Shown piece after piece: positions 1-9,111 of a DNA stretch of 64,000 nt. The number at the start of each line of letters is the position of its first letter. The first letter of the stretch is position 1. Source of the DNA: Rhodoferax sp. OV413 (GTDB lineage Bacteria > Pseudomonadota > Gammaproteobacteria > Burkholderiales > Burkholderiaceae_C). The DNA is taken from assembly GCF_900104385.1 (NCBI RefSeq), contig NZ_FNJA01000002.1, positions 744,001 through 808,000 on the forward strand, written 5' to 3'. A program made the translations under genes and the position numbers. A model generated the notes under the pieces. The model worked only from the letters and a program-made list of their open reading frames with translations. It had not been told where the DNA came from and did not search any database.

Positions 1-587
1 ACGTGGCCATCTTCACCAACGGTGCGATCCGCCACACGGCCGTGATCCCGATCGCCGGCGACCTGATCACCAGCGACATCGCCATGGCCTTGCGCACGCC
101 GACCAAGGACGCCGAGGACATCAAGGTCGAAAGCGGCTACGCCAAGCAGTTGCTGGCCGACCCGGACGCGCAGGTCGAAGTACCCGGCCTGGGCGACCGT
201 GGCCCGCGCATGCTGAGCCGCCAGGCGCTGGCCGGCGTGATCGAGCCGCGGGTCGAAGAAATTTATTCACTGGTGGCCCAGGTCATCCGCGAGTCGGGCT
301 TTGAAGAAGTGCTGTCCAGCGGCATCGTGCTGACCGGCGGCAGCGTGGTCATGCCCGGCATGGTCGAGCTGGGCGAAGACATCTTTTTGAAACCGGTGCG
401 CCGCGGCGTGCCCAAGTACCGCGGTGCCTTGTCCGACATGGTGGCCCAGCCGCGTGCGGCCACCGTGATGGGCTTGCTGGAAGAGGCGCGCATCGGCCGC
501 CTGCGCGGCTTCAAGGTGGCGCAGAAGAACGGCTCGATGAAGACTGCGGTTGGCCGCGTCAAAGACTGGTTCGTGGGGAATTTCTAG
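1..587 (+). CDS. ftsA: Cell division protein FtsA (C-terminal part)
   Basis: FtsA is the actin-like protein that anchors FtsZ filaments to the inner membrane and recruits later divisome proteins. Only the last 195 or so codons are in the window; the reading frame (codons from base 3) is open through the left edge, so the gene starts outside. The part seen carries the second half of the actin fold, including the phosphate-binding LTGGSVVMPGM segment. The protein ends in a basic amphipathic tail, GRVKDWFVGNF, the typical FtsA membrane-targeting helix. ftsZ follows 152 bases downstream on the same strand, the standard order of the dcw cluster. Confidence 0.96.
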   Translation, partial: VAIFTNGAIRHTAVIPIAGDLITSDIAMALRTPTKDAEDIKVESGYAKQLLADPDAQVEVPGLGDRGPRMLSRQALAGVIEPRVEEIYSLVAQVIRESGFEEVLSSGIVLTGGSVVMPGMVELGEDIFLKPVRRGVPKYRGALSDMVAQPRAATVMGLLEEARIGRLRGFKVAQKNGSMKTAVGRVKDWFVGNF

Positions 588-638
588 CCATGGAAACCAA
601 AATCTGGCTAGCCCGGGGCAGCCCCCCGCAAACGGGAC

Positions 639-656
639 GATGGCGTCACTGCCATC
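639..656 (+). other. Small stem-loop between ftsA and ftsZ
   Basis: GATGGC and GCCATC pair around a six-base loop, followed by a run of C rather than T. It is not a convincing terminator. It may affect processing of the ftsA-ftsZ message, which is inference. Confidence 0.3.
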
Positions 657-739
657 CCCCCTGGAGGTGAAATGCCTCAAAAACAAGAACTACACCCGCA
701 TTCAACAAACCTATTAATTGCAAGTATCAGGAGCACCAC

Positions 740-1954
740 ATGCCTATCGAAATGATTGAAGTAGAAGAATTTAACCTGGGCACCCAGATCAAAGTGATCG
801 GTGTCGGCGGCGGCGGCGGCAATGCTGTCGAACACATGATCGGCTGCAATGTGCAGGGCGTGGAGTTCATCAGCGCCAACACCGATGCCCAGGCCCTGGG
901 CCGCAGCGTCGCGCACAAGACCATCCAGCTGGGCCTGAGCGGCCTGGGCGCCGGCAGCAAACCTGACAAAGGTCGTGAAGCCGCTGAACTGGCCGTGGAC
1001 GACATCCGCGCGGCGATTGCCGGCGCGCACATGCTGTTTATCACCGCTGGCATGGGTGGCGGTACCGGCACCGGTGCCGCTCCTGTGATCGCCCGTGTGG
1101 CCAAGGAAATGGGCATCTTGACGGTCGGCGTGATCACCAAGCCATTCGACTTCGAAGGCCCGAAACGCATGACCAATGCCGACAACGGTCTGGCCGAGCT
1201 GGAAGCCAATGTCGATTCGCTGATCGTGGTGCTGAACGAGAAGCTGCTCGAAGTGCTGGGCGACGACGTCACGCAAGATGAAGCCTTCGCCCACGCGAAT
1301 GACGTGCTGAAGAACGCCGTCGGCGGGATTGCCGAAATCATCAACGTGCCCGGCCATGTGAACGTCGACTTTGAAGACGTGCGCACCGTCATGGGTGAGC
1401 CTGGAAAGGCCATGATGGGTACGGCTGTGGCCGATGGCCCGGACCGCGCGCGCATCGCCGCCGAGCAGGCCGTCGCCTGCCCGCTGCTGGAAGGCATCGA
1501 CCTGTCGGGTGCCAAGGGCGTGCTGGTGCTGATCACCGCCGCCAAGGGCTCACTGAAACTCAGCGAATCCCGCCTGGCGATGAACACCATCCGCGCCTAC
1601 GCATCGCCCGAAGCGCATGTGATCTACGGCACGGCCTACGACGACAGCCTGGGCGAGCAGATCCGCGTCACCGTGGTGGCGACCGGCCTGAGCAAGCGCC
1701 GCGCGGTAGCACCTCCGCTGCAGGTGGTGGTGCAACGCACGGGTACGGATAACGTCGGCTTCACCCTGCCAGCGCAAGCGGCGGGTAACGGCGGCCTGAG
1801 CAGCATTGCCCAGCCCGACTACGAAGCCCTGCGTGGCCCAGCGGTATGGCGTACGCCGAACCGCACCCAGGCCAGCGCCCGCGTCGATGCCTTGTCTTCC
1901 GGTGGCATGGACGACTACGAGATCCCTGCCTTCCTGCGCAAACAGGCGGATTGA
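740..1954 (+). CDS. ftsZ: Cell division protein FtsZ
   Basis: FtsZ is the tubulin-like GTPase that polymerises into the Z ring at midcell. The 404-residue product has the glycine-rich nucleotide loop IKVIGVGGGGGNAVEHMI near the N-terminus and the tubulin signature GGGTGTGAAP at about residues 106-115. Further on are the T7-loop region, a variable linker, and the conserved C-terminal peptide DDYEIPAFLRKQ that binds FtsA and ZipA. The ATG is preceded by TCAGGAG at good spacing. Length and order match Burkholderiales ftsZ. Confidence 0.98.
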   Translation: MPIEMIEVEEFNLGTQIKVIGVGGGGGNAVEHMIGCNVQGVEFISANTDAQALGRSVAHKTIQLGLSGLGAGSKPDKGREAAELAVDDIRAAIAGAHMLFITAGMGGGTGTGAAPVIARVAKEMGILTVGVITKPFDFEGPKRMTNADNGLAELEANVDSLIVVLNEKLLEVLGDDVTQDEAFAHANDVLKNAVGGIAEIINVPGHVNVDFEDVRTVMGEPGKAMMGTAVADGPDRARIAAEQAVACPLLEGIDLSGAKGVLVLITAAKGSLKLSESRLAMNTIRAYASPEAHVIYGTAYDDSLGEQIRVTVVATGLSKRRAVAPPLQVVVQRTGTDNVGFTLPAQAAGNGGLSSIAQPDYEALRGPAVWRTPNRTQASARVDALSSGGMDDYEIPAFLRKQAD

Positions 1955-2000
1955 GGGGCGTAAAGCTACTGCGCACACCGATCTCGGGCCTGTGGTCCTC

Positions 2001-2018
2001 GCCGTACGGGAGTACGGC
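2001..2018 (+). other. Inverted repeat in the ftsZ-lpxC gap
   Basis: Seven-base arms GCCGTAC and GTACGGC enclose GGGA. The surrounding 200 bases hold no credible gene. The stem has no T run, so it is not a classical terminator. The segment may belong to a genomic repeat family, but only one copy is visible here. Confidence 0.3.
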
Positions 2019-2162
2019 TCCGGTCCTCGACCCGACCTCGGCGCGCTCGCTACGCTTTCCACTCCCTCAATCCTGTTCTGTTCCGGCTGAGATTGAGATG
2101 TTCAATCGCTACCATCAAGCTTGCTGATCACGGGTTATCCACCCGCCAATTAAAATTACAAG

Positions 2163-3086
2163 ATGCTGCAGCAAAGAACCCTCAAGTCCCTCACCCGTGC
2201 CGTGGGTGTGGGCGTGCACAGCGGCCAGCGGGTCGAGTTGACGCTGCGCCCGGCTGCACCCGATACCGGCATCGTGTTCCGCCGTACCGACCTGGCCGTG
2301 CCGGTGGACATTCCCATGACCGCTACGTCGGTCACCGACACCCGCATGGCGACCACGGTGTCCAGCGGTTCGGCCAAGGTGTCGACCGTGGAGCACCTGA
2401 TGTCGGCCTGCGCCGGCCTGGGCATTGACAACCTGGTGGTGGAAATCACCGCCGAAGAAGTACCCATTCTGGACGGCTCGGCTGCGGCCTTCGTCTACCT
2501 GCTGCAAACCGCCGGCATCGAGCTGCAGAATGCGCCGCGCCGCTTCATCCGCGTGCTCCAGCCGGTGGAGGTGCGCGAAGGCGAGGGCGCGGCCGCTAAG
2601 TGGGCGCGGCTCGAGCCCTACCACGGCTACAAGCTGAGTTTTGACATCATCTTCGACCACCCGGCGGTGGATTCGACCGGCCAGCACGTGGAGTTCGACC
2701 TGGGCTCGGGCTCCTACACCCGCGACATTGCGCGGGCCCGCACCTTCGGCTTCACCCGCGACGCCGAGATGCTGCGCGCCAACGGCCTGGGCCTGGGCGG
2801 CGGCATGGACAACGCCATCCTGATGGACGATTACAAGGTGCTGAACGCAGGCGGCCTGCGCTACGACGACGAGTTCGTTAAACACAAGGTGCTGGACGCC
2901 ATGGGCGATATGTACATGCTGGGCAAGCCCTTGCTGGCCAGCTACAGCGCCATGAAGTCCGGCCACGCGCTGAACAACAAGCTGATCCGCGCGCTGATGC
3001 TGAACACCGCTTCCTGGGAGATCGTCACCTTTGACGATGCGTCCAAGGCACCCGCTGGCTTCGCCCAGCTGGCCCGGGCCTGGTAA
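2163..3086 (+). CDS. lpxC: UDP-3-O-acyl-N-acetylglucosamine deacetylase LpxC
   Basis: LpxC catalyses the committed, zinc-dependent deacetylation step of lipid A synthesis in the cytoplasm. The 307-residue product has the usual length. It shows [15 protein letters not shown] with zinc ligand H78 and the second ligand motif HKVLDAMGD with H241 and D245. [11 protein letters not shown] lies between them. The ATG gives the standard N-terminus MLQQRTLKS; no strong Shine-Dalgarno is visible. It follows ftsZ by 208 bases, as at the end of the dcw cluster in this order. Confidence 0.98.
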   Translation: MLQQRTLKSLTRAVGVGVHSGQRVELTLRPAAPDTGIVFRRTDLAVPVDIPMTATSVTDTRMATTVSSGSAKVSTVEHLMSACAGLGIDNLVVEITAEEVPILDGSAAAFVYLLQTAGIELQNAPRRFIRVLQPVEVREGEGAAAKWARLEPYHGYKLSFDIIFDHPAVDSTGQHVEFDLGSGSYTRDIARARTFGFTRDAEMLRANGLGLGGGMDNAILMDDYKVLNAGGLRYDDEFVKHKVLDAMGDMYMLGKPLLASYSAMKSGHALNNKLIRALMLNTASWEIVTFDDASKAPAGFAQLARAW

Positions 3087-3093
3087 TGTTGGC

Positions 3094-3190
3094 ACACCCC
3101 CAGGCTTGCCCACTGCGTGTGGCAGCGCCAACCCCCTTGCAGGGGGCAACATCAGCAGCCCGGCGGAGCCGGTTCTGCGGTGTTTCTGGA
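3094..3190 (+). repeat. Interspersed repeat, family B, copy 1
   Basis: The segment begins ACACCCCCAGGCTT, contains a CCCCCTTGCAGGGGG palindrome, then CCGGCGGAGCCGGTTC, and ends near GTGTTTCTGG. A second copy at 18081-18176 has the same blocks in the same order, so this is an interspersed element rather than local structure. It starts just after the lpxC stop. Confidence 0.75.
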
Positions 3191-3254
3191 ACTGCTATGG
3201 CCTTCCCGCTGCGTCTGCGCATTGGCACAGCCGTCACATAAAGTTGTATTAACT

Positions 3255-3431
3255 ATGCTGCTGTTCCGCTGGGCCATTCTGTTGCTGCTGCTGGCAGCGG
3301 CGGTGTCCTTCGCCTTCTATGCCGGTACCGGCCAGCCGCGCTACAAACGCTGGGGCTGGGTGGTATTGAAGTGGACGCTGCTGGCGGCGTTCGGCTTCTT
3401 TACCGTGCTGATTCTGGAGCGCGTCGCCTGA
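3255..3431 (+). CDS. Small two-helix membrane protein, unknown function
   Basis: A 58-residue protein starting MLLFRWAILLLLLAAAVSF. Two hydrophobic stretches (about residues 2-21 and 36-53) are separated by a short basic loop, KRWGWVVLKW. The reading frame is open further upstream, but that part runs through a repeat element, so the ATG at 3255 is preferred. No domain is recognised. It ends four bases before the end of the convergent phosphodiesterase gene. Its position after lpxC suggests an envelope role, which is only inference. Confidence 0.65.
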   Translation: MLLFRWAILLLLLAAAVSFAFYAGTGQPRYKRWGWVVLKWTLLAAFGFFTVLILERVA

Positions 3432-3435
3432 GCGC

Positions 3436-4410
3436 TTACTTGGGCTGCAGGTAGCGCTTGCGCGCCGTGACCGCCAGGTCCGGGTAGTTGGCAAACACGC
3501 CGTCCATGCCCATCTCCAGGTACTGCTGGAATTCTGTGGCCGCCGCCGCTGGGTCGGCCTTGGCGAAGGTCCAGCCATGCACCTGCAGGCCCGCCGCATG
3601 GGCTTGCGCGATGAAACTCTTGTCCACTGCATAAGCCGGCCGGTGGATGCTCACGCCTATGCCTTCGCTGAAGCTGGCCACCTCTTGCAGGGTCAGCGGC
3701 GTCACCGTGTTGCCCGAGACCACGCCCAGGCGGGCCACACCGTCGGCGCCGGTGATGGCGACCCCCAGCAGCACCAGCGGTAGGACGTTGTTCTGCGCAG
3801 TTTGTTTGCGGCGCAGGCTGCGCAAAGTGGTGTCGCTGAACGACTGGATGAATACCTTGCTCTGCGGTCCGTAGTGGTTGCGCGCCAGGGTGGCGAGGAT
3901 GCCGTCTTCCATGGCCGGATCGGCCTGCTTGGCTTCGGGGTAGATGCCTATGCGGCGTCCGCTGGCCTGGTTTTGTTGCTGGACCAGGTCGATCACCTGC
4001 TGCAAGGTCGGCACCTGGAACGGCTCGGCCGCGCTGGGCGCAAAGCCGGGGTGGCTGCTCTGGCCGGTGCCGGTGGGCTGCACGATCAGGGTCTTGATTT
4101 CGGGCAGGCTGAAGTCCGCCACCTTGTAGCCGCCGTGGCGCGGTGCGAACCGGCTGGCGACATTGGTGGTGCGCAGCAGACTGTCGTCGTGCATGGCGAC
4201 CAGCACGCCATCCTGGGTCAGTTGCAGGTCGGGCTCGATGAAGTCTGCGCCCATGCGGATCGCCAGCTCGTAGCCGGCCAGCGTGTGTTCGGGCAGGTAG
4301 CCGCTGGCGCCACGGTGGGCAATCACCAGCGGGGAGGGGGCGGCATCGCCGCCGTGGGCGAAGCCTGCCAGGGTGGCCAGCAGCAGCGCCAGCAGAGTGG
4401 TGCGTCGCAT
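3436..4410 (-). CDS. glpQ: Glycerophosphodiester phosphodiesterase, periplasmic
   Basis: Hydrolyses glycerophosphodiesters from phospholipid turnover to glycerol-3-phosphate and an alcohol. The 324-residue protein begins with a Sec signal, MRRTTLLALLLATLAGFAHG, so it should act in the periplasm. The GDPD catalytic core is clear: AHRGASG (H32), the metal-binding pair in FIEPDLQ (E59, D61), and MHDD (H74). The barrel continues to the C-terminus with GWTFAKAD and MDGVFANYPD. It is the first of a minus-strand series that continues upstream with ruvC eight bases away. The symbol is given by family. Confidence 0.92.
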   Translation of the reverse strand: MRRTTLLALLLATLAGFAHGGDAAPSPLVIAHRGASGYLPEHTLAGYELAIRMGADFIEPDLQLTQDGVLVAMHDDSLLRTTNVASRFAPRHGGYKVADFSLPEIKTLIVQPTGTGQSSHPGFAPSAAEPFQVPTLQQVIDLVQQQNQASGRRIGIYPEAKQADPAMEDGILATLARNHYGPQSKVFIQSFSDTTLRSLRRKQTAQNNVLPLVLLGVAITGADGVARLGVVSGNTVTPLTLQEVASFSEGIGVSIHRPAYAVDKSFIAQAHAAGLQVHGWTFAKADPAAAATEFQQYLEMGMDGVFANYPDLAVTARKRYLQPK

Positions 4411-4417
4411 GGCGGGT

Positions 4418-4966
4418 TCAGTGGGTGCGGCCGTCGCGGTACATGCCGCTGGTCTTGCGCGCCAGCGGCGTGGCCTGGGCCAGCCGGGCCATGGCGTGGC
4501 CTACGTGGGCGTGGGTGATGGCCATGCCCAGCGCATCGGCGGCGTCCTTGCCGGGCAGCACGGGTAGCTTTAGCAGGCGCTTGACCATTTCCTGCACCTG
4601 CGATTTGTCGGCCCGGCCGTGGCCGACCACAGCTTTCTTCATCTGCAGCGCGGTGTACTCGGACACCGGCAAATTGCTGTGCCCCAGCGCCGCCAGGCTG
4701 GCGCCGCGCGCCTGGCCCAGCAGCAGGGTGGACTGCGGGTTCACGTTGACGAAGATGATTTCCACCGAGGCCGCGTCCGGCTGGTAGCGCGCGCAGACCT
4801 CGCAGATGCCGTCGAACAAGATCTTGATGCGCGCCGGCAGCTGGCCCAGGTCCAGGTGCGTGGTCTTGATGGTGCCGCTGGCCACATAGCCCAGGTTGGA
4901 GCCGTCGACGTCGATGATGCCGAAGCCGGTGGTCTGCAGGCCGGGGTCTATGCCAAGAAGTCGCAT
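4418..4966 (-). CDS. ruvC: Holliday junction endonuclease RuvC
   Basis: RuvC resolves Holliday junctions, working with the RuvAB branch-migration complex. The 182-residue product starts MRLLGIDPG, whose D7 is the first catalytic acid. The second is in ASVEIIF (E69) and the last acids are in [12 protein letters not shown]. An in-frame upstream extension exists, but it would run through a repeat and lacks homology to RuvC, so the ATG at 4966 is chosen. ruvA and ruvB are not in the window. A repeat copy abuts the 5' end. Confidence 0.97.
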   Translation of the reverse strand: MRLLGIDPGLQTTGFGIIDVDGSNLGYVASGTIKTTHLDLGQLPARIKILFDGICEVCARYQPDAASVEIIFVNVNPQSTLLLGQARGASLAALGHSNLPVSEYTALQMKKAVVGHGRADKSQVQEMVKRLLKLPVLPGKDAADALGMAITHAHVGHAMARLAQATPLARKTSGMYRDGRTH

Positions 4967-4967
4967 G

Positions 4968-5013
4968 CTATTTAATTCGTAGCTGGTGGTGCAGGTAGAG
5001 TATGCGCTACAGC
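4968..5013 (+). repeat. Interspersed repeat, family A (ruvC/cdsA gap)
   Basis: Degenerate copy: an AT stretch, then GTAGCTGGTGGTGCAGG, a short centre, and TATGCGCTACAGC. It fills the gap between ruvC and the cytidylyltransferase gene. The TAG stop of the latter (complement of 5007-5009) lies in the GCGCTA core. Confidence 0.6.
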
Positions 5014-5996
5014 TTGAAAAACCACCGAACCGAGTGGAAGAAGATCGGCGCCGCAAAGCATAGCGCGTCGACCCGGTCCAGCAGACCGGTGGCGCCGGTA
5101 ATGGACTGGCCCTGGTTGCCCCAGTTGGTGATGCCGCGGTCGCGCTTCAGCGCCTTCATCACCAGATGCCCGGCGGTACCGGCAATGCAGGCGATCAGCG
5201 CCATGGCCAGCGCCTGGCCGGGTTTGAACGGGGTGATGGCCGACAACAATCCGCCCAGCACGCCGCCGACCGCCACGCCAATCGCCCAGCTGCTCCAGTT
5301 GAAGCTTTGGCTGATGTGTGGTGCGCGCGGCGGGCGCTGCAGCTTGCGGGCCGCCAGGTGCTGCACCAGCATGCAGGTCTGCACCACCAGTACCAGGAAG
5401 AACACCAGAAACGCGCTTTTGTCCTGGTAGCCGGGGATCTCCAGCCGCACCAGCGCCGGTACATGGCTGGTGCCGTAGACGCAGACCATGATGCCCCACT
5501 GCATCTTGGCGTTGCGCTCCAGGAAACGGTGCGGGTCGTCGGCCAGCGCGCCCACCAACGGCAGCGCCAGGAATACATAGACCGGGATGAACACGGTGAA
5601 CAGGTCGAAGTGCCGGCCACCGACCAGCCAGAACTGCACCGGCAGCACCACGAAAAACGCCAGGATCAGGCTGCGGTGGTCGCCCCGGTGGGTGGGCGAC
5701 AAGGTGATGAATTCGCGCAGTGAGAAAAACGCCACCATGGCAAACAGCGCAATCGCCACCACCCCGCCCAGCACCCAGCTGAGCCAGAACATACCGGCCA
5801 TGAACCAGGTGTTTTGCAGCAGCCGGCGCAGGTTCTGCAGCTCGTGCCCGAAGGCCGCGCCAAAGCTGTCGTCACGGCGCTCGCGCAGCGACACCAGCAG
5901 CAGCGCGCCGCTGGCCAGCACCAGCACACCAAATACCAGGATGAACAAGGCCCCGACTTGCTGGGAGGCAGTGAGGCTGCGCAGGAACTGGTTCAT
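5007..5996 (-). CDS. cdsA: Phosphatidate cytidylyltransferase family protein
   Basis: An inner-membrane enzyme of the CDP-alcohol precursor pathway: phosphatidic acid plus CTP gives CDP-diacylglycerol. The 329-residue protein has about eight hydrophobic segments. It ends with the family signature region, seen as MKALKRDRG followed by [16 protein letters not shown], where K, R, D and the DRxD residues match PF01148. The N-terminal membrane extension is typical of Burkholderiales versions that sit beside an acyltransferase. Three bases separate it from the upstream plsC-type gene, so the two should be cotranscribed. A second, canonical cdsA elsewhere in the genome is possible. Confidence 0.85.
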   Translation of the reverse strand: MNQFLRSLTASQQVGALFILVFGVLVLASGALLLVSLRERRDDSFGAAFGHELQNLRRLLQNTWFMAGMFWLSWVLGGVVAIALFAMVAFFSLREFITLSPTHRGDHRSLILAFFVVLPVQFWLVGGRHFDLFTVFIPVYVFLALPLVGALADDPHRFLERNAKMQWGIMVCVYGTSHVPALVRLEIPGYQDKSAFLVFFLVLVVQTCMLVQHLAARKLQRPPRAPHISQSFNWSSWAIGVAVGGVLGGLLSAITPFKPGQALAMALIACIAGTAGHLVMKALKRDRGITNWGNQGQSITGATGLLDRVDALCFAAPIFFHSVRWFFKL

Positions 5997-5999
5997 GGC

Positions 6000-6626
6000 T
6001 TAAATGTCGCGCAGCGCGATGACGTTCAGCCGCGCCCGGTCCAGGAACGCGCGGCGCTCCTCGCCGGGCTCGACCTGCATCGGCGTGCCGAAGGTTACCG
6101 AGCACAGCACCGGCACCGGGATCACCTCGCCCTTAGGCATTACGCGCTGCACGTTGTGGATCCAGGTCGGCACCAGCACCACCTGCGGGAATTGGGTGGC
6201 CAGGTTGAACAGGCCGGCCTTGAAGGGCTGGGGTTCGGGCGCATGGCCGCGGGTTCCCTCGGGGAACAGGATGATGGAGTCGCCGCTCTGCAGCGCCTCG
6301 ACCAGCGGCTCCAGCGGGTCTTGCTCCACGCCCTGGGCATCCTTGGTACGGCTGCGGTCCACATAGATGGCGTTGAAGACCGCGCTGGTCAGCCATTTCT
6401 TGAAGCCGGAGGCGGTCCAGTAGTCCTTGGCAGCGATGGGGCGGGTGATGCTGCGTAGCTCTTGCGGCAGCGCGGCCCACATCAGGATCAGGTCGATATG
6501 GCTCTGGTGGTTGGCAAAATAAATCCGCTGTTCGGCCTTGGGCGGGCAGCCGTACCAGCGCGCCTGGGCACCCGTGAGCAGCCGCACAATCGCCAATAAA
6601 ACAAAACCCATGATCTTTGCAAGCAT
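6000..6626 (-). CDS. plsC: 1-acyl-sn-glycerol-3-phosphate acyltransferase (PlsC family)
   Basis: Transfers an acyl chain to lysophosphatidic acid to give phosphatidic acid, the substrate of the neighbouring cytidylyltransferase. The 208-residue protein has an N-terminal membrane helix, the HX4D catalytic motif in NHQSHIDLILMW (H40, D45), and the substrate motif FPEGTRGHAP. The stop is three bases from the next gene, which makes a two-gene phospholipid operon. Upstream lies a repeat copy and then the divergent sugar transport operon. Confidence 0.92.
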   Translation of the reverse strand: MLAKIMGFVLLAIVRLLTGAQARWYGCPPKAEQRIYFANHQSHIDLILMWAALPQELRSITRPIAAKDYWTASGFKKWLTSAVFNAIYVDRSRTKDAQGVEQDPLEPLVEALQSGDSIILFPEGTRGHAPEPQPFKAGLFNLATQFPQVVLVPTWIHNVQRVMPKGEVIPVPVLCSVTFGTPMQVEPGEERRAFLDRARLNVIALRDI

Positions 6627-6659
6627 GGCAGCGATGATAAGCGGGGCTGAATTTCAGGT

Positions 6660-6712
6660 ATAAAAAGTGGCTCTGGCGTATATTCAATAAGCGCAAGCAG
6701 CTATCTATTTTG
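6660..6712 (-). repeat. Interspersed repeat, family A (plsC upstream)
   Basis: Reads in reverse orientation: ATAAAAAGTGGCTCTGGCG, a centre, then AAGCGCAAGCAGCTATC and an AT tail. Same architecture as the copies at 25288, 34952 and 39470. Confidence 0.7.
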
Positions 6713-6758
6713 AAGCGTTCCCCGGATGCCAAGGGAAATCCCTAGTTTTCAGATTACA

Positions 6759-6777
6759 TTAATTAATGAAAAATTAA
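6759..6777 (+). promoter_or_regulatory. Candidate operator TTAATT-N7-AATTAA, copy 1
   Basis: Six-base arms TTAATT and AATTAA are separated by AATGAAA, 91 bases before the start of the first sugar-binding protein. The same arms with the same seven-base spacing occur at 16739-16757, 85 bases before the paralogous binding-protein gene. A shared regulator site is the likely reading. An AT-rich promoter element is the alternative. Confidence 0.5.
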
Positions 6778-6868
6778 TACCATCAGCGGGGCATGGTGCC
6801 GCGCTGAGCCAACCCTTTGCTCTCACCCCACTTTTGAACGGGGAACGGCAAATCCAGGAGACTGATAG

Positions 6869-8119
6869 ATGTTGAAGCTTTCCCAATTGGCACTTGCCAT
6901 GGCCGCCGTTGTATCCGCTGGGGCCATCCAGGCCGGTGAAGTCGAAGTCCTGCATTACTGGACTTCCGGCGGTGAAGCCAAGTCGGTCGCCGAACTGAAG
7001 AAGATCATGCAGGCCAAGGGCCATGTGTGGAAAGATTTCGCCGTGGCCGGTGGCGGTGGCGACAACGCTGCCACCGTGCTGAAGAGCCGTGTGGTGTCGG
7101 GCAACCCGCCTGCGGCTGCCCAGATCAAGGGCCCAGCGATCCAGGAATGGGCTGCCGAAGGCGTGCTGGCCAATCTTGACGCGACCGCCAAGGCCGAGAA
7201 ATGGGACAGCCTGCTGCCCAAGGCCGTGGCCGATGGCATGAAATACAAGGGCAACTACGTGGCCGCTCCGGTCAACGTGCACCGCGTGAACTGGGTGTGG
7301 GCGAACCCCGAAGTGCTGAAGAAGGCTGGCGTGGCTGGCATGCCCAAGACCTACGACGAATTCTTCGCCGCTGCCGACAAGATCAAGGCCGCTGGCCTGA
7401 TCGCCGTGGCACACGGTGGCCAGAACTGGCAAGACTTCACCACCTTTGAATCGGTGGTGCTGGGGGTGGGCGGCGCCAAGTTCTACAGCGACGCGCTGAT
7501 CAAGCTGGACCAGAAGGCTCTGACCAGCCCGACCATGCAAAAGTCGCTGGAAACCTTCCGCAAGATCAAGGGTTACACCGACGCAGCCTCCGCTGGCCGC
7601 GACTGGAACCTGACCACCGCCATGGTCATGCAGGGCAAGGCAGGCTTCCAGTTCATGGGTGACTGGGCCAAGGGCGAGTTCCTGGCGGCTGGCAAGGTGC
7701 CAGGCAAGGACTTCCTGTGCGCTGCCGCTCCTGGCACCGCCACGTCCTACACCTACAACATCGACTCGTTCGCCATGTTCAAGCTGAAGTCTGCCGATGC
7801 GCAAAAAGCCCAGGGCGACCTGGCTGCCGCCATCATGGGCACCGAGTTCCAGGAAATCTTCAACCTGAACAAGGGCTCGATCCCGGTGCGTCTGAACATG
7901 AACCTGGACAAGTTTGACGACTGCGCCAAGACCTCCGCCAAGGACTTCGTGGCCACCGCCAAGACCGGTAGCCTGGTGCCTTCCATCGCCCACGGCATGG
8001 CCGTCAGCCCTGCGGCTGAAGGTGCGATCAAGGATGCCGTCAGCCAGTTCTGGAACGACGACAAGATCTCGGTAGCTGCAGCGATGAAGAACATCGCCTC
8101 CGCCGCCCAGACGAAGTAA
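6869..8119 (+). CDS. Sugar ABC transporter substrate-binding protein (operon 1)
   Basis: Periplasmic solute-binding protein of family 1 (CUT1-type sugar importers). It captures a sugar and delivers it to the permeases encoded next. The 416-residue product has a cleavable signal ending near AGAIQAG, then VEVLHYWTSGGEA, the typical start of glucose/mannose-type binding proteins such as GtsA. AAPVNVHRVNWVW and GDWAKGEF are further family blocks. The ATG follows CCAGGAGACTGATAG. It is paralogous along its full length, roughly half identical by eye, to the binding protein at 16843. The substrate cannot be read from sequence; a hexose is the best guess. Confidence 0.93.
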   Translation: MLKLSQLALAMAAVVSAGAIQAGEVEVLHYWTSGGEAKSVAELKKIMQAKGHVWKDFAVAGGGGDNAATVLKSRVVSGNPPAAAQIKGPAIQEWAAEGVLANLDATAKAEKWDSLLPKAVADGMKYKGNYVAAPVNVHRVNWVWANPEVLKKAGVAGMPKTYDEFFAAADKIKAAGLIAVAHGGQNWQDFTTFESVVLGVGGAKFYSDALIKLDQKALTSPTMQKSLETFRKIKGYTDAASAGRDWNLTTAMVMQGKAGFQFMGDWAKGEFLAAGKVPGKDFLCAAAPGTATSYTYNIDSFAMFKLKSADAQKAQGDLAAAIMGTEFQEIFNLNKGSIPVRLNMNLDKFDDCAKTSAKDFVATAKTGSLVPSIAHGMAVSPAAEGAIKDAVSQFWNDDKISVAAAMKNIASAAQTK

Positions 8120-8177
8120 CTCGCGCCTGGCGCATCCCCCCATCCTGCGTACGCGGGTTGGGGGTTTTAAGTTTTCA

Positions 8178-8214
8178 GACCGGTGCCGTAGCGCATGGCA
8201 CCGGTCGTGTTTTT
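8178..8214 (+). terminator. Stem-loop with T run inside sugar operon 1 (attenuator-like)
   Basis: A perfect ten-base stem, GACCGGTGCC with GGCACCGGTC, has a nine-base loop and is followed by GTGTTTTT. It sits between the binding-protein gene and the first permease. A weaker C-run/G-run hairpin followed by TTTT lies just before it (about 8136-8168). Such hairpins usually lower expression of the permeases relative to the binding protein. Confidence 0.65.
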
Positions 8215-8229
8215 GAGAGCCTTCCCCCC

Positions 8230-9111
8230 ATGAAACTGAATTTTGAGCAGGCACTGCCCAAGCTGGTGATTGCGCCCGGCTTTGTGCTGGGCTTTGCCTT
8301 TATCTATGGGCTGATGATCTGGAACGGGGTGTTGTCGCTGACGGCATCCCGCATGCTGCCCAACTACGACGAGTTTGTCGGCCTGGCGCAGTACGCCAAA
8401 CTGTTCGAGATGGACCGCTGGTGGCTGGCCCTGAAGAACCTGGGCATCTTCAGCGTGCTGTACGTGGGTGGCGCGATGCTGATCGGCATGGCCCTGGCCA
8501 TCGTGCTGGACCAGAAGGTTCGCGCCGAAGGCCTGCTGCGCACCATCTACCTGTACCCGATGGCGCTGTCCTTCATCGTCACCGGCACCGCCTGGAAGTG
8601 GATGCTGAACCCCAGCCTGGGCCTGGAAAAGCTGATGCACGACATCGGCTGGACCAGCTTCAGCTTCGACTGGCTGATCCAGAGCGACACCGCCATCTAC
8701 TGCGTGGTGATTGCCGGCATCTGGCAGTCGGCCGGCTTTGCCATGGCCTTGTTCCTGGCCGGCCTGCGCGGCATCGACGACAGCATCATCAAGGCCGCGC
8801 AGATCGACGGCGCCAGCCTGCCGCGCATCTACTGGCGCATCATTTTGCCGATCCTGCGCCCTGTGGTGTTCTCCACCATCATGGTCTTGTCGCACCTGTC
8901 GATCAAGAGCTTCGACCTGGTGATGGCCTTGACCGGCGGCGGCCCCGGCTATGCGACCGATGTACCCGCCACCTTCATGTATGTGATGAGCTTTACCCGC
9001 GGCCAGATCGGTCTGGGCGCTGCCAGCGCCACCATGATGCTGGCCACCGTGGCCGCGATCGTGGTGCCCTATTTGTACAGTGAACTGCGGAGCAAGCCCC
9101 ATGATCGCTAA
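8230..9111 (+). CDS. Sugar ABC transporter permease 1 (operon 1)
   Basis: Inner-membrane subunit of a CUT1 sugar importer (GtsB/UgpA-like). The 293-residue protein has six predicted membrane spans and the EAA loop that contacts the ATPase, seen as AAQIDGASLPRIYWRIILP. The ATG at 8230 gives the usual N-terminus MKLNFEQALPKLVIAPG. A longer in-frame start would read through the attenuator hairpin and is rejected. It overlaps the second permease by 11 bases. Confidence 0.92.
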   Translation: MKLNFEQALPKLVIAPGFVLGFAFIYGLMIWNGVLSLTASRMLPNYDEFVGLAQYAKLFEMDRWWLALKNLGIFSVLYVGGAMLIGMALAIVLDQKVRAEGLLRTIYLYPMALSFIVTGTAWKWMLNPSLGLEKLMHDIGWTSFSFDWLIQSDTAIYCVVIAGIWQSAGFAMALFLAGLRGIDDSIIKAAQIDGASLPRIYWRIILPILRPVVFSTIMVLSHLSIKSFDLVMALTGGGPGYATDVPATFMYVMSFTRGQIGLGAASATMMLATVAAIVVPYLYSELRSKPHDR